DNA of 64,000 nucleotides from Nostoc sp. UHCC 0926 (GCF_028623165.1 NZ_CP117768.1:2108001-2172000); one strand, 5' to 3'. Shown: positions 25,664 to 35,547, counted from the stretch's first letter. Made by a program: numbers and translations. The notes: generated by a model from the letters alone, not told the origin.

Positions 25664-26362
25664 ATATCTACAATACTCGGTGAAGTAACAGATAAGTTAA
25701 TGCGTGTTATCTAAAAATTCTCCCGAAATCAACCAATCTTATATCATAATTTACATTTTTGTAAAAGTCTGTAAAAATATCGATATGGTGTATTAAGCCA
25801 ATATTCCCAAACTATTGAGAATGGATTTGTGGAAAAAACTATGCAATTTTGCCGTTTGAGGATTTCTCGTTAAAAGTCGGGAGCATTCCAAATGTGTAAA
25901 AACATAATTTGTCATTGCAAGCAAAACGCAGTGTTCGCGGAGCGTCTTGTAGAGTTGGAGTCCGCTTCATTCACAATTGACAAGTAACGATTTTGGTAAA
26001 TTTGCTTGCTATTGGGATGCTCCCTAAAAGTCTCCTCCTTGGGAGAATATAGCGGTTTCCACATGGGTAAGTACAGAAAAAATAATTAACTACAGATCAA
26101 CACAGATACAAGGTAGGACACAGCAATGCCGTGTCCCTCATTAAAAATCGCTATAGAGCAAAATTGCATTAAGCGTCCGATTCAATGCCCTAAAGACGCC
26201 GAACAAAAAATCAACTACTCAGGCAAGAAGAAATGCCATACCCCTAAACACTACTAGTCAAAAGATTAAATCACCAGATATTTAAAAAATCATAAAAGTG
26301 TGGAACAATACATAGGTGGTAAATTTAATTGCACTCTATAGATTGATAAGAAATGTAAAGCT
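25664..26362. other. Intergenic region with dispersed repeats
   Basis: About 700 bp with no supported gene. It carries the forward copy of the dispersed repeat that is inverted at 14167-14266 (here 26057-26138, with ATGGGTAAGTACAGAAAAAA and ACAGATACAAGGTAGGACAC). It also has a GC-rich patch around 25930-25975 (GTGTTCGCGGAGCGTCTTG). The AT-rich end precedes the small gene at 26363. Confidence 0.55.
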
Positions 26363-26575
26363 ATGATTGCTCAACATTACAATAATTCAATTCATGTTGA
26401 AAACAACTTGCTTAAACAAATCAAAATTAAAGAAAATCAGCTAAAAATTGCACAAGAATCTAATCTGCTCTATGTGGCAGAAGGATTACAAAATGAATTA
26501 TTAAAGTTACAGGGTGAATTATCAGAGCCACAAGACGCTGAAATCCAAGCGTTGATGAGTTTACTAGACGATTAA
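26363..26575 (+). CDS. Small coiled-coil-like hypothetical protein
   Basis: 70 residues, starting MIAQHYNNSIHVENNLLKQI, strongly helical and charged, with heptad-like leucines (LLKQIKIKENQLKIA, LQNELLKLQGEL) and an acidic tail LMSLLDD. No recognised family. No strong Shine-Dalgarno (AATGTAAAG). A stand-alone gene in a repeat-rich area; it could be an antitoxin-like or adaptor protein, but there is no direct evidence. Confidence 0.5.
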   Translation: MIAQHYNNSIHVENNLLKQIKIKENQLKIAQESNLLYVAEGLQNELLKLQGELSEPQDAEIQALMSLLDD

Positions 26576-27189
26576 GATTGTAAATTTGTGTTGCAAAGTT
26601 TATTCAAAACACAAAAGCTCTGTTATCAAGAAGCAGAGTATAGTGATTGTGATGGCTGGCGGTGTGGTTTAAGTAAATGTTTTTAACAGTCGATCCCTTG
26701 GGATTAGTACTGAGAGTTTTGGTTACTGCTACCAGTATGGGTGAGCGTGTTCGCGCTAGCGTCCCGTAGGGAAGGAACATCCGCAAAAAATTATCAAGCA
26801 CCAAGTTACACCAAAGCTACTGAACCTGTATATTCTTTAAGAATTCCCAAATAATTACTACTTGAACTGATCAGCGTGTCACAAACTATATAAGGAACGA
26901 ACCGCAAAGGGCGCAAAGGACACAAAGAAAGAAAGAAAAAAGAAAATTTGGCGCAGCCTCACAAAGAAATGGTATAAGTCCAAATGTAGCCTAAACTGGC
27001 GATATTCGCAGTAAATAGTCACGATTAAGAGTCACCCAATCAAAAAATCGAAAAGACATAGCTGTTCTTTCTTTTGAAGTGGATGGAAAAAGTGGTTTAT
27101 TCAACACACTACTTTCGATTTCTGCACTCTTCAGATATACGGAGTTTTTTCAAAAATCAAATAGGAGTCCTATAGAAGAATGATAATTA
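26576..27189. other. Intergenic region with orphan IS-like end
   Basis: No supported gene. GC-rich dispersed repeat at about 26745-26780 (GTTCGCGCTAGCGTCCCGTA). A purine-rich AAAGAAAGAAAG stretch lies near 26925. An IS-like end is at 27150-27172 (a 23-bp match to 16742-16764 in opposite orientation). The sequence between about 26990 and 27145 may be a decayed insertion element, but no transposase motif can be read. Confidence 0.45.
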
Positions 27190-27513
27190 TTACTTAGATA
27201 AGATGTTAGGGTTTTGCTGAGTCTGTGGTATTTTTATCTGCGGTACTAAATCAATCTTAAGAACAGGTTTAATTGAGCGCAGTTGCCTTTGCCTAAGAAT
27301 TTGAATTTCTCTCTCAATGGAATCTTTTCCTTGCCTAAAAAAGTCTTGAGAATTATATGGAACCAAGTCACGGGATAAATGTTGAGCTTGTGCTGGAGTC
27401 AAGCTAGGGAGGGGTTGTTGAGCATTGGCAGAAGTTTGTACAGCCAGTAAAAAAGCTGTTGAAACTATCAAGGGTTTTATTTTTATAGATCCGGTAAATA
27501 TCAGGTTCAACAT
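27190..27513 (-). CDS. Small exported hypothetical protein
   Basis: 107 residues. The N-terminus is a plausible signal peptide (KIKPLIVSTAFLLAVQTSA, cleavage after ANA-Q). The mature part is Gln/Pro-rich, with SLTPAQAQHLSRDLVPYNSQ, DFFRQGKDSIEREIQILRQR and a proline-spaced tail KIDLVPQIKIPQTQQNPNIL. No family recognised; similar short exported proteins are common in Nostoc-type genomes. Confidence 0.6.
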   Translation of the reverse strand: MLNLIFTGSIKIKPLIVSTAFLLAVQTSANAQQPLPSLTPAQAQHLSRDLVPYNSQDFFRQGKDSIEREIQILRQRQLRSIKPVLKIDLVPQIKIPQTQQNPNILSK

Positions 27514-28082
27514 GATTGATACATTTGTTGGATGAATGCTGATTCAAACCATCTTGTATTGGTCTAGTTATCAACAAAGTACACTTATTGGCTTGCTAAT
27601 TACCTCCCACAAATGGGTGAATTAATTACTAGAAACTGAGCAATGCACAAATGATCATCAAGCTCATGAAGATTAATTAGCTCAATGGTAAAAATACTTG
27701 CTTGTCTTTTAATATGAACTGAGAAAACTTGAGACAAGCAGTATAAATCAGTATGATAGAAGATTGGCGGATATCGTCGCTGTCTTTGGATTGGTTGTCG
27801 GTAGATACATTAGGTTGATTCAACCTCAACGTCTCTGTTGTAGAACTGTTGTTTATCGAAAGTCGGTAGGAAACTCCATCTCCTTTTGGGTGGAGTTTTT
27901 TATAAAGACGATGCCAACTCTTGGAGACGCTACACGTAGCTTGCTTCCACGAAGTGGTACGGCGGGCTACGCCTACGCTAAGACAATAAAGATGTTCGCA
28001 CAACGGAGGTCTAATACTAATCTGATAGACTATCTTAAATTTGAAATTATAAAAGCTGGTAGCCCAGGGCTGATAACTAACT
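27514..28082. other. Intergenic region with candidate sRNA and dispersed repeat
   Basis: No intact protein gene. A hairpin (GGTTGATTCAACC, about 27813-27825) and a T-tailed terminator (27871-27902) could bound a short transcript. Just after, 27925-27980 is a GC-rich dispersed repeat containing CGGCGGGCTACGCCTACGC, the exact inverse of a 19-bp stretch inside the FAD oxidoreductase gene (34365-34383). Confidence 0.5.
27871..27902 (+). terminator. Rho-independent-type terminator
   Basis: AAACTCCA (27871-27878) pairs with TGGAGTTT (27891-27898) around a 12-base loop, and the 3' arm runs into TTTTTT. No protein gene ends here on the plus strand, so it probably terminates a short untranslated transcript. 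Confidence 0.7.
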
Positions 28083-29753
28083 ATGAGTAAAGCCTTATTC
28101 TGTATCGAAAATCTGCGAGTTGCCTATCCTCAACGGAGTGGAGAAGAAGCAAGCTGGGCAGTTGATGATGTATCTTTGAGCTTGCAACCAGGTGAAAGAA
28201 TGGGATTGGTGGGAGAATCTGGTTGTGGTAAGTCAACTATAGGACGGGCAGTAATGCGTTTACTACCAGCCTCTAGTCGTATTCAGGGACGGGTGACATT
28301 TCAAGAACAGTCAGTGTTTGACTTGACGCCTAAGCAGTTGCGGAAATTTCGGGGAGAGGCGATCGCCTTAATTTTTCAAGATCCGATGACACGCCTCGAT
28401 CCGTTGATGACGATTGGTAAGCATTGTATCGAAACCCTTCAGGCGCACTCACCAGAATTATCAACGCGAGAAGCCAAAAAAAAAGCACTTGCTACCTTGG
28501 CAAAGGTGAATATTCCGGCTAGTCGCTGGAATCAGTATCCCCATGAGTTTAGCGGTGGAATGCGCCAACGGGTAGCGATCGCCTTGGCTTTACTCCTCAA
28601 CCCCAAGTTAATTGTTGCTGATGAACCCACCACTAGCTTAGATGTGACTGTTTCCGCGCAGATATTGAAAGAATTAACTCGCCTGTGCGGTGAAGAAAAC
28701 ATGGGATTGTTGCTGATTTCTCACGATTTAGCAATGGTGGCTGAGTATTGCGATCGCATTGGCGTTATGTACAACGGCAAGATGGTGGAAATGGGTTCTA
28801 CAGAAACTGTGTTTAGACATCCTCAACATGAATACACGCGATCGCTCTTAAAAGCAGCTTTACATATTCAAGCAGTAAATGATAGTGGAGAATTGATAAT
28901 TGTCAATGATGAACAAAAGCAATTACCAATTATTAATAAGCAATCCCCAATTTTGAGTCTGACTGAACTCAAGCAATACTACACCATCGAACCTAACTTT
29001 ATCGAACGACTATTAAACACACAAACGCAAACAATTAAAGCAGTAGATGGTATCAACCTGGATCTTTATTCAAAAGAAATTCTCGGCTTAGTCGGGGAAT
29101 CAGGTTGTGGTAAAAGTACGCTATCACGAACTATCTTGCAACTAATTCGTCCCACTAGTGGCAAAGTTGAGTTTTTAGGACAGGATTTAACTAGACTGTC
29201 GCGCCAAGAAATTCGCTCCTCACGGCGACAAATACAAATGGTTTTTCAAGACCCCCATGCTTGTCTCAATCCAGCGATGACAGTGGGACAAAGTATCGCT
29301 GACCCTTTATTTATCCACAATCTTGCCGATCCCGTTAAGGCAAAAGAACAGGTTTTGTGGATGCTAGAGAAAGTCGGGTTAACACCGCCAAAAGTGTATT
29401 ATGAGCGTTATCCATCAGATTTGTCTGGTGGACAACAGCAAAGAGTTGCGATCGCTCGTGCTTTGATTACTCACCCTAAACTTTTAATCTGCGATGAACC
29501 TGTGAGTATGTTAGACGCTAGTGTGCAGTCGCAAGTGCTGGATTTGATGTTGCAATTAAAGGAAGAGTTTGAGTTAACTTATCTGTTCATCACTCATGAC
29601 CTTTGGTTAGCTCGATTTTTGTGCGATCGGATTGCCGTGATGAATAGCGGTAAAATTGTCGAACTCGGTCTGACAAAAAATATTTTTGCTAATCCTCAGC
29701 ATCCTTATACCAAAACCTTACTAGCTGCTGCTCCGTTGCTAGCACGCGCTTAA
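28083..29753 (+). CDS. Fused dipeptide/oligopeptide-type ABC ATPase (DppD-DppF like)
   Basis: Two complete nucleotide-binding domains in 556 residues. Domain 1 has GESGCGKST (about 43), the signature [12 protein letters not shown] and [10 protein letters not shown]. Domain 2 starts near residue 295, with GESGCGKST (about 343), [14 protein letters not shown] and [10 protein letters not shown]. Each is followed by the C-terminal HPQHxYT(R/K)xLL motif of the peptide/nickel importer ATPases. Such fused YejF/GsiA-like ATPases energise importers of peptides, glutathione or similar solutes. Permease and binding-protein genes are not nearby, which is common in cyanobacteria. Confidence 0.93.
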   Translation: MSKALFCIENLRVAYPQRSGEEASWAVDDVSLSLQPGERMGLVGESGCGKSTIGRAVMRLLPASSRIQGRVTFQEQSVFDLTPKQLRKFRGEAIALIFQDPMTRLDPLMTIGKHCIETLQAHSPELSTREAKKKALATLAKVNIPASRWNQYPHEFSGGMRQRVAIALALLLNPKLIVADEPTTSLDVTVSAQILKELTRLCGEENMGLLLISHDLAMVAEYCDRIGVMYNGKMVEMGSTETVFRHPQHEYTRSLLKAALHIQAVNDSGELIIVNDEQKQLPIINKQSPILSLTELKQYYTIEPNFIERLLNTQTQTIKAVDGINLDLYSKEILGLVGESGCGKSTLSRTILQLIRPTSGKVEFLGQDLTRLSRQEIRSSRRQIQMVFQDPHACLNPAMTVGQSIADPLFIHNLADPVKAKEQVLWMLEKVGLTPPKVYYERYPSDLSGGQQQRVAIARALITHPKLLICDEPVSMLDASVQSQVLDLMLQLKEEFELTYLFITHDLWLARFLCDRIAVMNSGKIVELGLTKNIFANPQHPYTKTLLAAAPLLARA

Positions 29754-29787
29754 CTAAATTAAGATGAGGAGTTATAAGTTTCAAATT

Positions 29788-29809
29788 CCTAACTCCTAAC
29801 TCCTAACTC
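29788..29809. repeat. Tandem heptamer repeat (CCTAACT)3
   Basis: Three exact tandem copies of CCTAACT fill the gap between the convergent ATPase and hypothetical genes and reach into the 3' end of the latter. Same motif family as at 49680-49712 and 61676-61692. Confidence 0.85.
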
Positions 29810-30744
29810 TCTTCCCTTCCCTCAAGTAATTTAGTTGTTTCTCCACTCGAACCATATAGCTCAACGAATCTTTTAAACAGCAACGCAGTCTCGTGATTTG
29901 AAGTCCTGCTTAAGTTGAATAAACGCTCTATCTTTTTGTCACCCAAAGCTCTTAGATACGGCAAATCTTCAAAGAGTGTCAAACAAGAAGCAAAATGCAA
30001 TATTATTTGTAATAATGGCTTTGGCCACTCTAAGTCACTATAAATATCTATAAATAGCTGATGTTCTGAGTCATTTAAGGGGAAAGCATGAAATATAACA
30101 ATTATTCTTTTCTGATTATAAACTGGAATACTCAGTTCAATAGTGTAGGGAGTATGTAATATTAAATCCACCTCCACAGTCGGTTGTCGCCAAATTCTCA
30201 GAGGATTACCTGGCGAATCTAATATTGTTTTAAACTTGATTATTCCACCGCTATTGGTGGTTTGAAAATGGCTAATATTAATGATTTTAAGATTATTAAG
30301 GCTAAATCTATGAACTGTTTCCAAATGTTTTAAGTTCAATAGATGATAGATTTGACAAATATAAGGGAATGGTAAAAGATACTCCTGGCTAATCATGTGA
30401 AGCTTTTTTAATTGAAGCTTGTTAGCTTGAGTCCGATCGAGATATTCTTGATATTGGCTGGGCGCTAAATCATTGCTATTGAAGCTTTCTTCAGGCTTGA
30501 GATATAGCCAACTAATAAAAAAGAAAGAGGCTGTAAATAGCTGAAATATTTCTATGGGAGATAAATAACCATCAGTAAATGCAGCTATGCTTCTATCGGT
30601 TATTCCGAAAAGCCAAGATGGAATACCAAATACCCAGATGTTACTTTTAATTTGATCTATAAAAAGTGCTATATCAACATTTGAAACCTTGCTATCTTGA
30701 TTTATACTTAATTCATCAGTTTTTTTCAAACAATTAGTAAACAT
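29803..30744 (-). CDS. Hypothetical protein
   Basis: 313 residues, no family recognised. One or two hydrophobic stretches lie near residues 38-50 (NIWVFGIPSWLFGI) and 66-82 (IFQLFTASFFFISWLYL). A beta-rich central part follows (about 150-235), then a helical C-terminus with EDLPYLRALGDKKIERLFNL. The hydrophobic part suggests membrane association. It is AT-rich and alone on its strand. The final residues GREES overlap a tandem heptamer repeat, suggesting the C-terminus has been altered by it. Confidence 0.6.
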   Translation of the reverse strand: MFTNCLKKTDELSINQDSKVSNVDIALFIDQIKSNIWVFGIPSWLFGITDRSIAAFTDGYLSPIEIFQLFTASFFFISWLYLKPEESFNSNDLAPSQYQEYLDRTQANKLQLKKLHMISQEYLLPFPYICQIYHLLNLKHLETVHRFSLNNLKIINISHFQTTNSGGIIKFKTILDSPGNPLRIWRQPTVEVDLILHTPYTIELSIPVYNQKRIIVIFHAFPLNDSEHQLFIDIYSDLEWPKPLLQIILHFASCLTLFEDLPYLRALGDKKIERLFNLSRTSNHETALLFKRFVELYGSSGETTKLLEGREES

Positions 30745-31740
30745 AAGATTGGGATTTTACTTGATACGAGTAATCTATAAGTTAAGATTTGTATCAATTC
30801 TAAATACCAATATATAGTTCTAACCTCTGTCTTTAGATGTATATACGAATTGGATTGATTCATATCGACTGAAAATAAGTTTTCATGAGTCTGGCTAAAA
30901 AATTCAAGCCATTGTTTGATGTAATCCTAAATCCTATGTATATCCAGCCAGAATAAAATTATTTGTAACTCTTGCTCTTATAAGGATTCGACATTGTATT
31001 CTCTAATGGATAAATTCAAAGTAACAACTTTACTAATATATTTCTGCTAGCTGAGATCAAAAATTGAAATTATTTCACCTTTACAAAAGCGGTATATAGA
31101 TATTTAGACAGAACTTACGCTCTCTAGAACAAGCTTTTAGAGATTGTCTCGTTGTCTCGTTAAGAGTCTCTGACTGGGAATGCCTAGTAAGAGGCTCCGC
31201 CTCAAGACTAGCGACACCGCAATGAAAGAGCATTTCCAACCAGAGGCTGGAAACGAGATTTTAAAGGGGTTGTAGCTTACAGCTATTTTCAGGTAAATAG
31301 ACCACGCGGTAGGGGCGCAACGCCTTGCGCCCCTACGACAGATGTGGTTCAAATACTTGAATTCTGCTGTAAGTTGACATCAATAGTGCCGTGCCCCTAC
31401 GCGTGTACCTCAGAGAACCGCTATATCAAAAGGGTATTTCTAACTCGTCAGCAGGACAAAATCCTGTTAAACCTCTAGACGGGGGAAATTTTTGTATAAC
31501 TTCACAGAGAAACGGTATTGAAGCACTAACAATAATTATTTGCAATAATTTTTCTAATGTTGTAAGCTTTTCTAAAATATATTGAATATTTTTATCAATA
31601 ACTTTTTACAGGAGGTTTGACACACTGGTAAGCCTGACTGGAAAAATCAGATGTAATCAGATATAGGAATTTGGGATTATTCGTTACAAAAATTCTTAAT
31701 TAGTGAATTGAGAGTTTATTCTATTTACAGGAAAATCAGG
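30745..31740. other. Intergenic region, repeat-rich
   Basis: Nearly 1 kb without a supported gene. The first 350 bp are AT-rich and featureless. Between about 31130 and 31420 there are several dispersed repeat pieces: GTCTCGTTGTCTCGTT, a hairpin TTTCCAACCAGAGGCTGGAA (about 31231-31250), and AGGGGCGCAACGCCTTGCGC (about 31311-31330). The last part leads into the hydrolase gene, with ACAGGAAAATCAGG before its ATG. Confidence 0.5.
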
Positions 31741-32472
31741 ATGTCTAAACTACCGGATGTTCTTTGGTTAAATACAAGCCCTAGTTTGCAATACTTTGCT
31801 CAACCACTACTTTGTTACTTATCATCTCAAGTGACAATCCAAGAGTGGAAATATTGCCAAAGTCAAGATGAAGCAAGTTCACTAGATGTTGCTGTTGTTC
31901 TGCTTCACGACTACCTCAAATCTTGCAATCGACCTGTTCATTTGATTGGTCATAGTACAGCAGGATTACTAGGTCTACTTTATAGCCGTCGCTATCCAGA
32001 AACAGTTAAGTCTTTGACGCTATTAGCAGTGGGTGTTGATCCAGCAGTTGATTGGCAAGCTCATTACTATATTCACCGTCAGTTTTTAAGTCGCCAAAAG
32101 CTTTTGACTGATATGGTTTATAATTTGTTTGGTTATCAGGATAAATGCACTCTCAAGAGTCTGACACATCTTCTGGAGCAAGACTTAGATTGTTCGCTCT
32201 CTCCTCATTCTCTATTTGAGAGCGTGAGTATAACTCCAAACAGAGTTTCAGTACCTTTGATGGTTTGTGGTAGTTTAAACGATATTGTTGTCACACCTGA
32301 TGCACTGCAAGGATGGCGATCGCATTTCAAGGAAGGCGATCGCCTATGGTCATGTTTTGAAGGAGGGCATTTTTTTCACTTTTCCCAGTATCAGCTTCTA
32401 GGAGAACAGCTACTCGACTTCTGGAAGTTTATCCGTGTGTCAGATTCGCTGTATGCCTGTTTGCGACTTTAA
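31741..32472 (+). CDS. Alpha/beta hydrolase
   Basis: Start chosen at ATG 31741 (MSKLPDVLWLNTSPSLQYFA), preceded by AGGA; an upstream TTG adds eleven unsupported residues. 243 residues with the nucleophile elbow GHSTAG (about residues 74-79) and a late catalytic-type histidine in FEGGHFFHF near the C-terminus. An acidic residue in VCGSLNDIVVTPDAL completes the likely triad. A cytosolic esterase/lipase-like enzyme of unknown substrate. No cap domain is obvious. Confidence 0.85.
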   Translation: MSKLPDVLWLNTSPSLQYFAQPLLCYLSSQVTIQEWKYCQSQDEASSLDVAVVLLHDYLKSCNRPVHLIGHSTAGLLGLLYSRRYPETVKSLTLLAVGVDPAVDWQAHYYIHRQFLSRQKLLTDMVYNLFGYQDKCTLKSLTHLLEQDLDCSLSPHSLFESVSITPNRVSVPLMVCGSLNDIVVTPDALQGWRSHFKEGDRLWSCFEGGHFFHFSQYQLLGEQLLDFWKFIRVSDSLYACLRL

Positions 32473-32566
32473 GTATTAGATGATAATATATCTCAAGTAA
32501 GATGCGCCGAGTCAAACAATTGTGAGAGGTTAATCGTGTCCTAAATTATTTCAGGAAAGTCTAGAA

Positions 32567-33145
32567 ATGGTTGTAGCTTTAGATGATACCAAGCGGAGCG
32601 CGATCGCTACAGAGCTAGCAGATTTGAAAGCTATACAAGAGTTGCTAATTACTAATGAACAAAAAGTACTACCTGCTGTAAGCAATGATCAAGAAATTAG
32701 CAAGCGCCTAAACGACTTTCTCAAAGATGATCAAGAAAATCTCACAGTAATCGAGCAAGTCATCTCTAAATTTGGTGGTGGTTCAGCCCAGCCTAGAGAC
32801 ACTATAGGGCAGTACGTCGAGCAAGTAAACCGGATAATTGATGGGAATGAGCTAACACTGTACCAAAAGGTTTCTATTCACGAAAGGATTAAGCACCAAG
32901 CCGTAATGACTGGTTTAATTATCCATAAGGCTGCACAGGTGGTTGGTGATGATGTCAAAGAAGCTATTGGGCCACTCAATCAAGTGAACTTTGAAAATCG
33001 TGCCCATCAAGAACAATTGAAAGGTGTGTTGGAAGTGTTGGGTACAAGAGAACTTACAGGTCAAGACCCAGATCAAGGTGTTTGGGCGCGGACTCAAGAT
33101 GCTGTTGCAGCTTTGAGGGGTGTGTTTGAGGGTTTGACAAAGTAA
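32567..33145 (+). CDS. Helical ferritin/hemerythrin-like protein
   Basis: All-helical protein of 192 residues that would form a four-helix bundle: AIATELADLKAIQELLITNE, DFLKDDQENLTVIEQVISKF, IHERIKHQAVMTGLIIHKAA and NFENRAHQEQLKGVLEVLGT. Regularly spaced E, D and H residues could bind a di-iron centre, as in hemerythrin HHE or DUF892 proteins. The exact family is uncertain. It lies 94 bp after the hydrolase in the same direction. Confidence 0.55.
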   Translation: MVVALDDTKRSAIATELADLKAIQELLITNEQKVLPAVSNDQEISKRLNDFLKDDQENLTVIEQVISKFGGGSAQPRDTIGQYVEQVNRIIDGNELTLYQKVSIHERIKHQAVMTGLIIHKAAQVVGDDVKEAIGPLNQVNFENRAHQEQLKGVLEVLGTRELTGQDPDQGVWARTQDAVAALRGVFEGLTK

Positions 33146-33319
33146 ATACAACTGAAGACCGCCTCGACTTCGAGTTGGGTAAGTGCCAATTGATAAAAAT
33201 CGTAATAATCTCGTTTGATTTAGGGAATCCGATCGCGATCGCACTCAGTTTGAGATAAAAACTGGAATGCGATCGCTTTTTTTTAGGAGAATATGTCGGA
33301 ACTCTAATGAGGTTAAGCA

Positions 33320-35197
33320 ATGGTTAATCAGACATACACAGCTGATGTCTTAGTTGTTGGCGGGGGAACGGGAGGCACTGCTGCTGCTATCCAAGCAGCG
33401 CGACGGGGAGCCAAAACGATTCTAATAAGCGAATTTCCTTGGTTAGGGGGAATGCTAACTTCAGCTGGGGTGTCTGCACCCGATGGCAACGAATTAGAAG
33501 CTTTTCAAACGGGGTTATGGGGTGCGTTTTTGCAGGAATTGCGACAACGACAGCCCGGAGGATTAGATAACAGTTGGGTCAGCTTTTTTAGTTACGATCC
33601 TCAGATTGGGGCAGAGATTTTTGCCGATTGGGTGCAGGAATTGCCAAATCTGCACTGGATTTCTGGACAAGTGCCAATAGATGTGTTCCGCCAAGGTGAT
33701 TCTATTACTGGTGTCCGCTTTGCTGATTTTGCTGTCACAGCCAAGATTATTCTCGACGCTACAGAATTAGGAGATTTATTGGCTTTAGCTGAAATACCTT
33801 ACCGCTGGGGTTGGGAATTGCAATCTGAGTGGGAAGAACCTAGCGCCCCAGTGACTTTTAACTCTTTAACCCAGAAATATCCAGTGCAAGCGCCCACTTA
33901 TGTAGTGATTATGCAAGACTTTGGTGAAGCCGTCGCCCCAGAAATTCCGGCTGCCCCTAACTATAATCCATCCCAGTTTACAGGTGCTTGGGATGGCTAT
34001 GGAGCAGAGACATTTTTGAATTATGGACGCTTGCCTGATGGCCGATTCATGATCAATTGGCCAAACTGTGGTAATGACTACGGCGAAGGAGTAGGGCGGC
34101 TGATAGAGTCAGATGTATCCAGAGGTGAATTCATCCAAGAATCTCGCTGGCACAGCCAAAACTTTGCCCATTTTATCCAAAATCAGCTTGGTCATCGCTA
34201 TGGTTTAGCAAAAAAAGTATTTCCTCACGCCCCTACAGCTTTTGCACTGCATCCCTATTACCGAGAAAGCCGGCGCTTAGTGGGGCTAACTACTGTCCGA
34301 GAACAGGATATTTTGCCGATTGCTGGAGGGAGAGTTGCATCTATATTTAATCATGGGAATTTTTGCGTAGGCGTAGCCCGCCGCAGGCATCGCAAAGCGT
34401 CTGTGACAGGAGAAGCGTTCGCCCTACAGCCCTTCGGGCATCCTACGGCAGGCGTTTGCGAAGCGATCGCTGTTGGTAACTACGCCAATGACCATCATTA
34501 TCCTGGTGTTCAATTCCCACTGCAACCTAAATCTATTCGCTGGGGAGGACGCTGGACGGGAACTCCCTTTACAATTCCCTACAGTTCCCTAATTCCAGCT
34601 ACAACAGATGGTTTCTTAGTTTGTGAAAAAAATATTTCTGTCTCCCACATTGCCAATGGGGCCACCAGATTACAACCTGTGGTTATGGGCATTGGTCAAG
34701 CAGCGGGGATGGCAGCGGCGATGTGTGTTGAGTTAAACTGCCAGCCAAGGGATTTACCTGTTAGGGCGCTGCAAACGGCTTTATTGTCAGATAATCGCTC
34801 AAAAGCAGCAATTATTCCTTTGTTTAATCTTCCACCCAATCATTCGGATTGGCTGCACTGGCAACTGTATTACTTAAATAACCCACAAGCCTATCCAGCT
34901 AATGGTTATTGCCCTTGCCTATCGGGGAATGAGTACCCTGACTCTGCTTTTGACAAGGCATTAATTCGGGAAAGTAACTGTTTCAAAGGCATTTTCTACC
35001 GCTTGGATCAGCAGGAATACAGATTCACTGTCACAGCACCAGCCGCATATCAAGGTCAAAATTGGCAGCTTGTGACTTTGCGATCGCATATCGACGACCA
35101 ATTACGCGCTTATCCCCACGAACAATTAGTTACATTGTGGGGCCGTCAGAATCACTTTGGTAATTGGTTATTAGTCGAACATTTAAACAGAGGATAA
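33320..35197 (+). CDS. FAD-dependent oxidoreductase with in-frame repeat insertion
   Basis: Flavoprotein of 625 residues (FAD-dependent oxidoreductase, PF12831-like). N-terminal dinucleotide fold DVLVVGGGTGGTAAAIQAAR (10-29), E-type ribose residue in ILISEFPWLGGMLTSAGV, then ILDATELGDLL and a C-terminal IANGATRLQPVVMGIGQAAG FAD motif. Around residues 345-383 the sequence GNFCVGVARRRHRKASVTGE to GHPTAGVCEA has odd, Arg-rich composition. It is encoded by a GC-rich dispersed repeat, in frame, between VASIFN and IAVGNYANDHHYPG. The rest of the protein is continuous. Substrate unknown; whether the insert is tolerated is open. Confidence 0.88.
   Translation: MVNQTYTADVLVVGGGTGGTAAAIQAARRGAKTILISEFPWLGGMLTSAGVSAPDGNELEAFQTGLWGAFLQELRQRQPGGLDNSWVSFFSYDPQIGAEIFADWVQELPNLHWISGQVPIDVFRQGDSITGVRFADFAVTAKIILDATELGDLLALAEIPYRWGWELQSEWEEPSAPVTFNSLTQKYPVQAPTYVVIMQDFGEAVAPEIPAAPNYNPSQFTGAWDGYGAETFLNYGRLPDGRFMINWPNCGNDYGEGVGRLIESDVSRGEFIQESRWHSQNFAHFIQNQLGHRYGLAKKVFPHAPTAFALHPYYRESRRLVGLTTVREQDILPIAGGRVASIFNHGNFCVGVARRRHRKASVTGEAFALQPFGHPTAGVCEAIAVGNYANDHHYPGVQFPLQPKSIRWGGRWTGTPFTIPYSSLIPATTDGFLVCEKNISVSHIANGATRLQPVVMGIGQAAGMAAAMCVELNCQPRDLPVRALQTALLSDNRSKAAIIPLFNLPPNHSDWLHWQLYYLNNPQAYPANGYCPCLSGNEYPDSAFDKALIRESNCFKGIFYRLDQQEYRFTVTAPAAYQGQNWQLVTLRSHIDDQLRAYPHEQLVTLWGRQNHFGNWLLVEHLNRG
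34362..34467 (+). repeat. Dispersed GC-rich repeat inserted in a coding region
   Basis: Contains GCGTAGGCGTAGCCCGCCG (34365-34383), whose exact inverse is at 27960-27978. It continues with the palindromic pieces CAGCCCTTCGGGCATCC and GCCGTAGG-like sequence, ending at the HIP1 octamer in AAGCGATCGCTGTTGG. Length is close to a multiple of three, so the host frame survives. Confidence 0.7.
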
Positions 35198-35304
35198 GAA
35201 GAGTTTATTTTCAGTAAAACAGAATACTTTTTGATTAATTGTCCGGATATTCATCAAAAAGCTAAGTATCAGTGAAGTGGAGAGTTCCAAAATAGACATC
35301 TGCT

Positions 35305-35547
35305 ATGCGTGCTGCCATTTCACTTTTAGTCTCGAGTCTGGTGTTCGGCCCCTTAGCTTTTAACTGCCAAGCAATGGTCAATCACTTATCCTATGCGCTG
35401 CCTTCCACGCCTGCTTCGGAACAGTGGCTATCGGCGGCATCTGAACAAAATTCAGATGATACGCCACGTCATCGCGGTAGTGGGCGCAGAGAAGTGACGC
35501 AAAAATTCGGAATATATCTATGCTGTGGTTTAACTACCGTAGGGTAA
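35305..35547 (+). CDS. Small exported hypothetical protein, GSGRR motif
   Basis: 80 residues. A signal peptide is likely at the N-terminus (AAISLLVSSLVFGPLAFNCQ, cleavage near QAM). The mature part contains TPRHRGSGRREV, a motif seen in a group of short cyanobacterial secreted proteins (recollection). The final 12 residues (GIYLCCGLTTVG) look unlike the rest and may result from a frame change or inserted sequence near 35505. Confidence 0.5.
   Translation: MRAAISLLVSSLVFGPLAFNCQAMVNHLSYALPSTPASEQWLSAASEQNSDDTPRHRGSGRREVTQKFGIYLCCGLTTVG

Noticed and set aside
27677-28090. Overlapping frames on both strands before the DppD-DppF ATPase
   Set aside because: They span a terminator hairpin and a palindromic repeat and show no domain.
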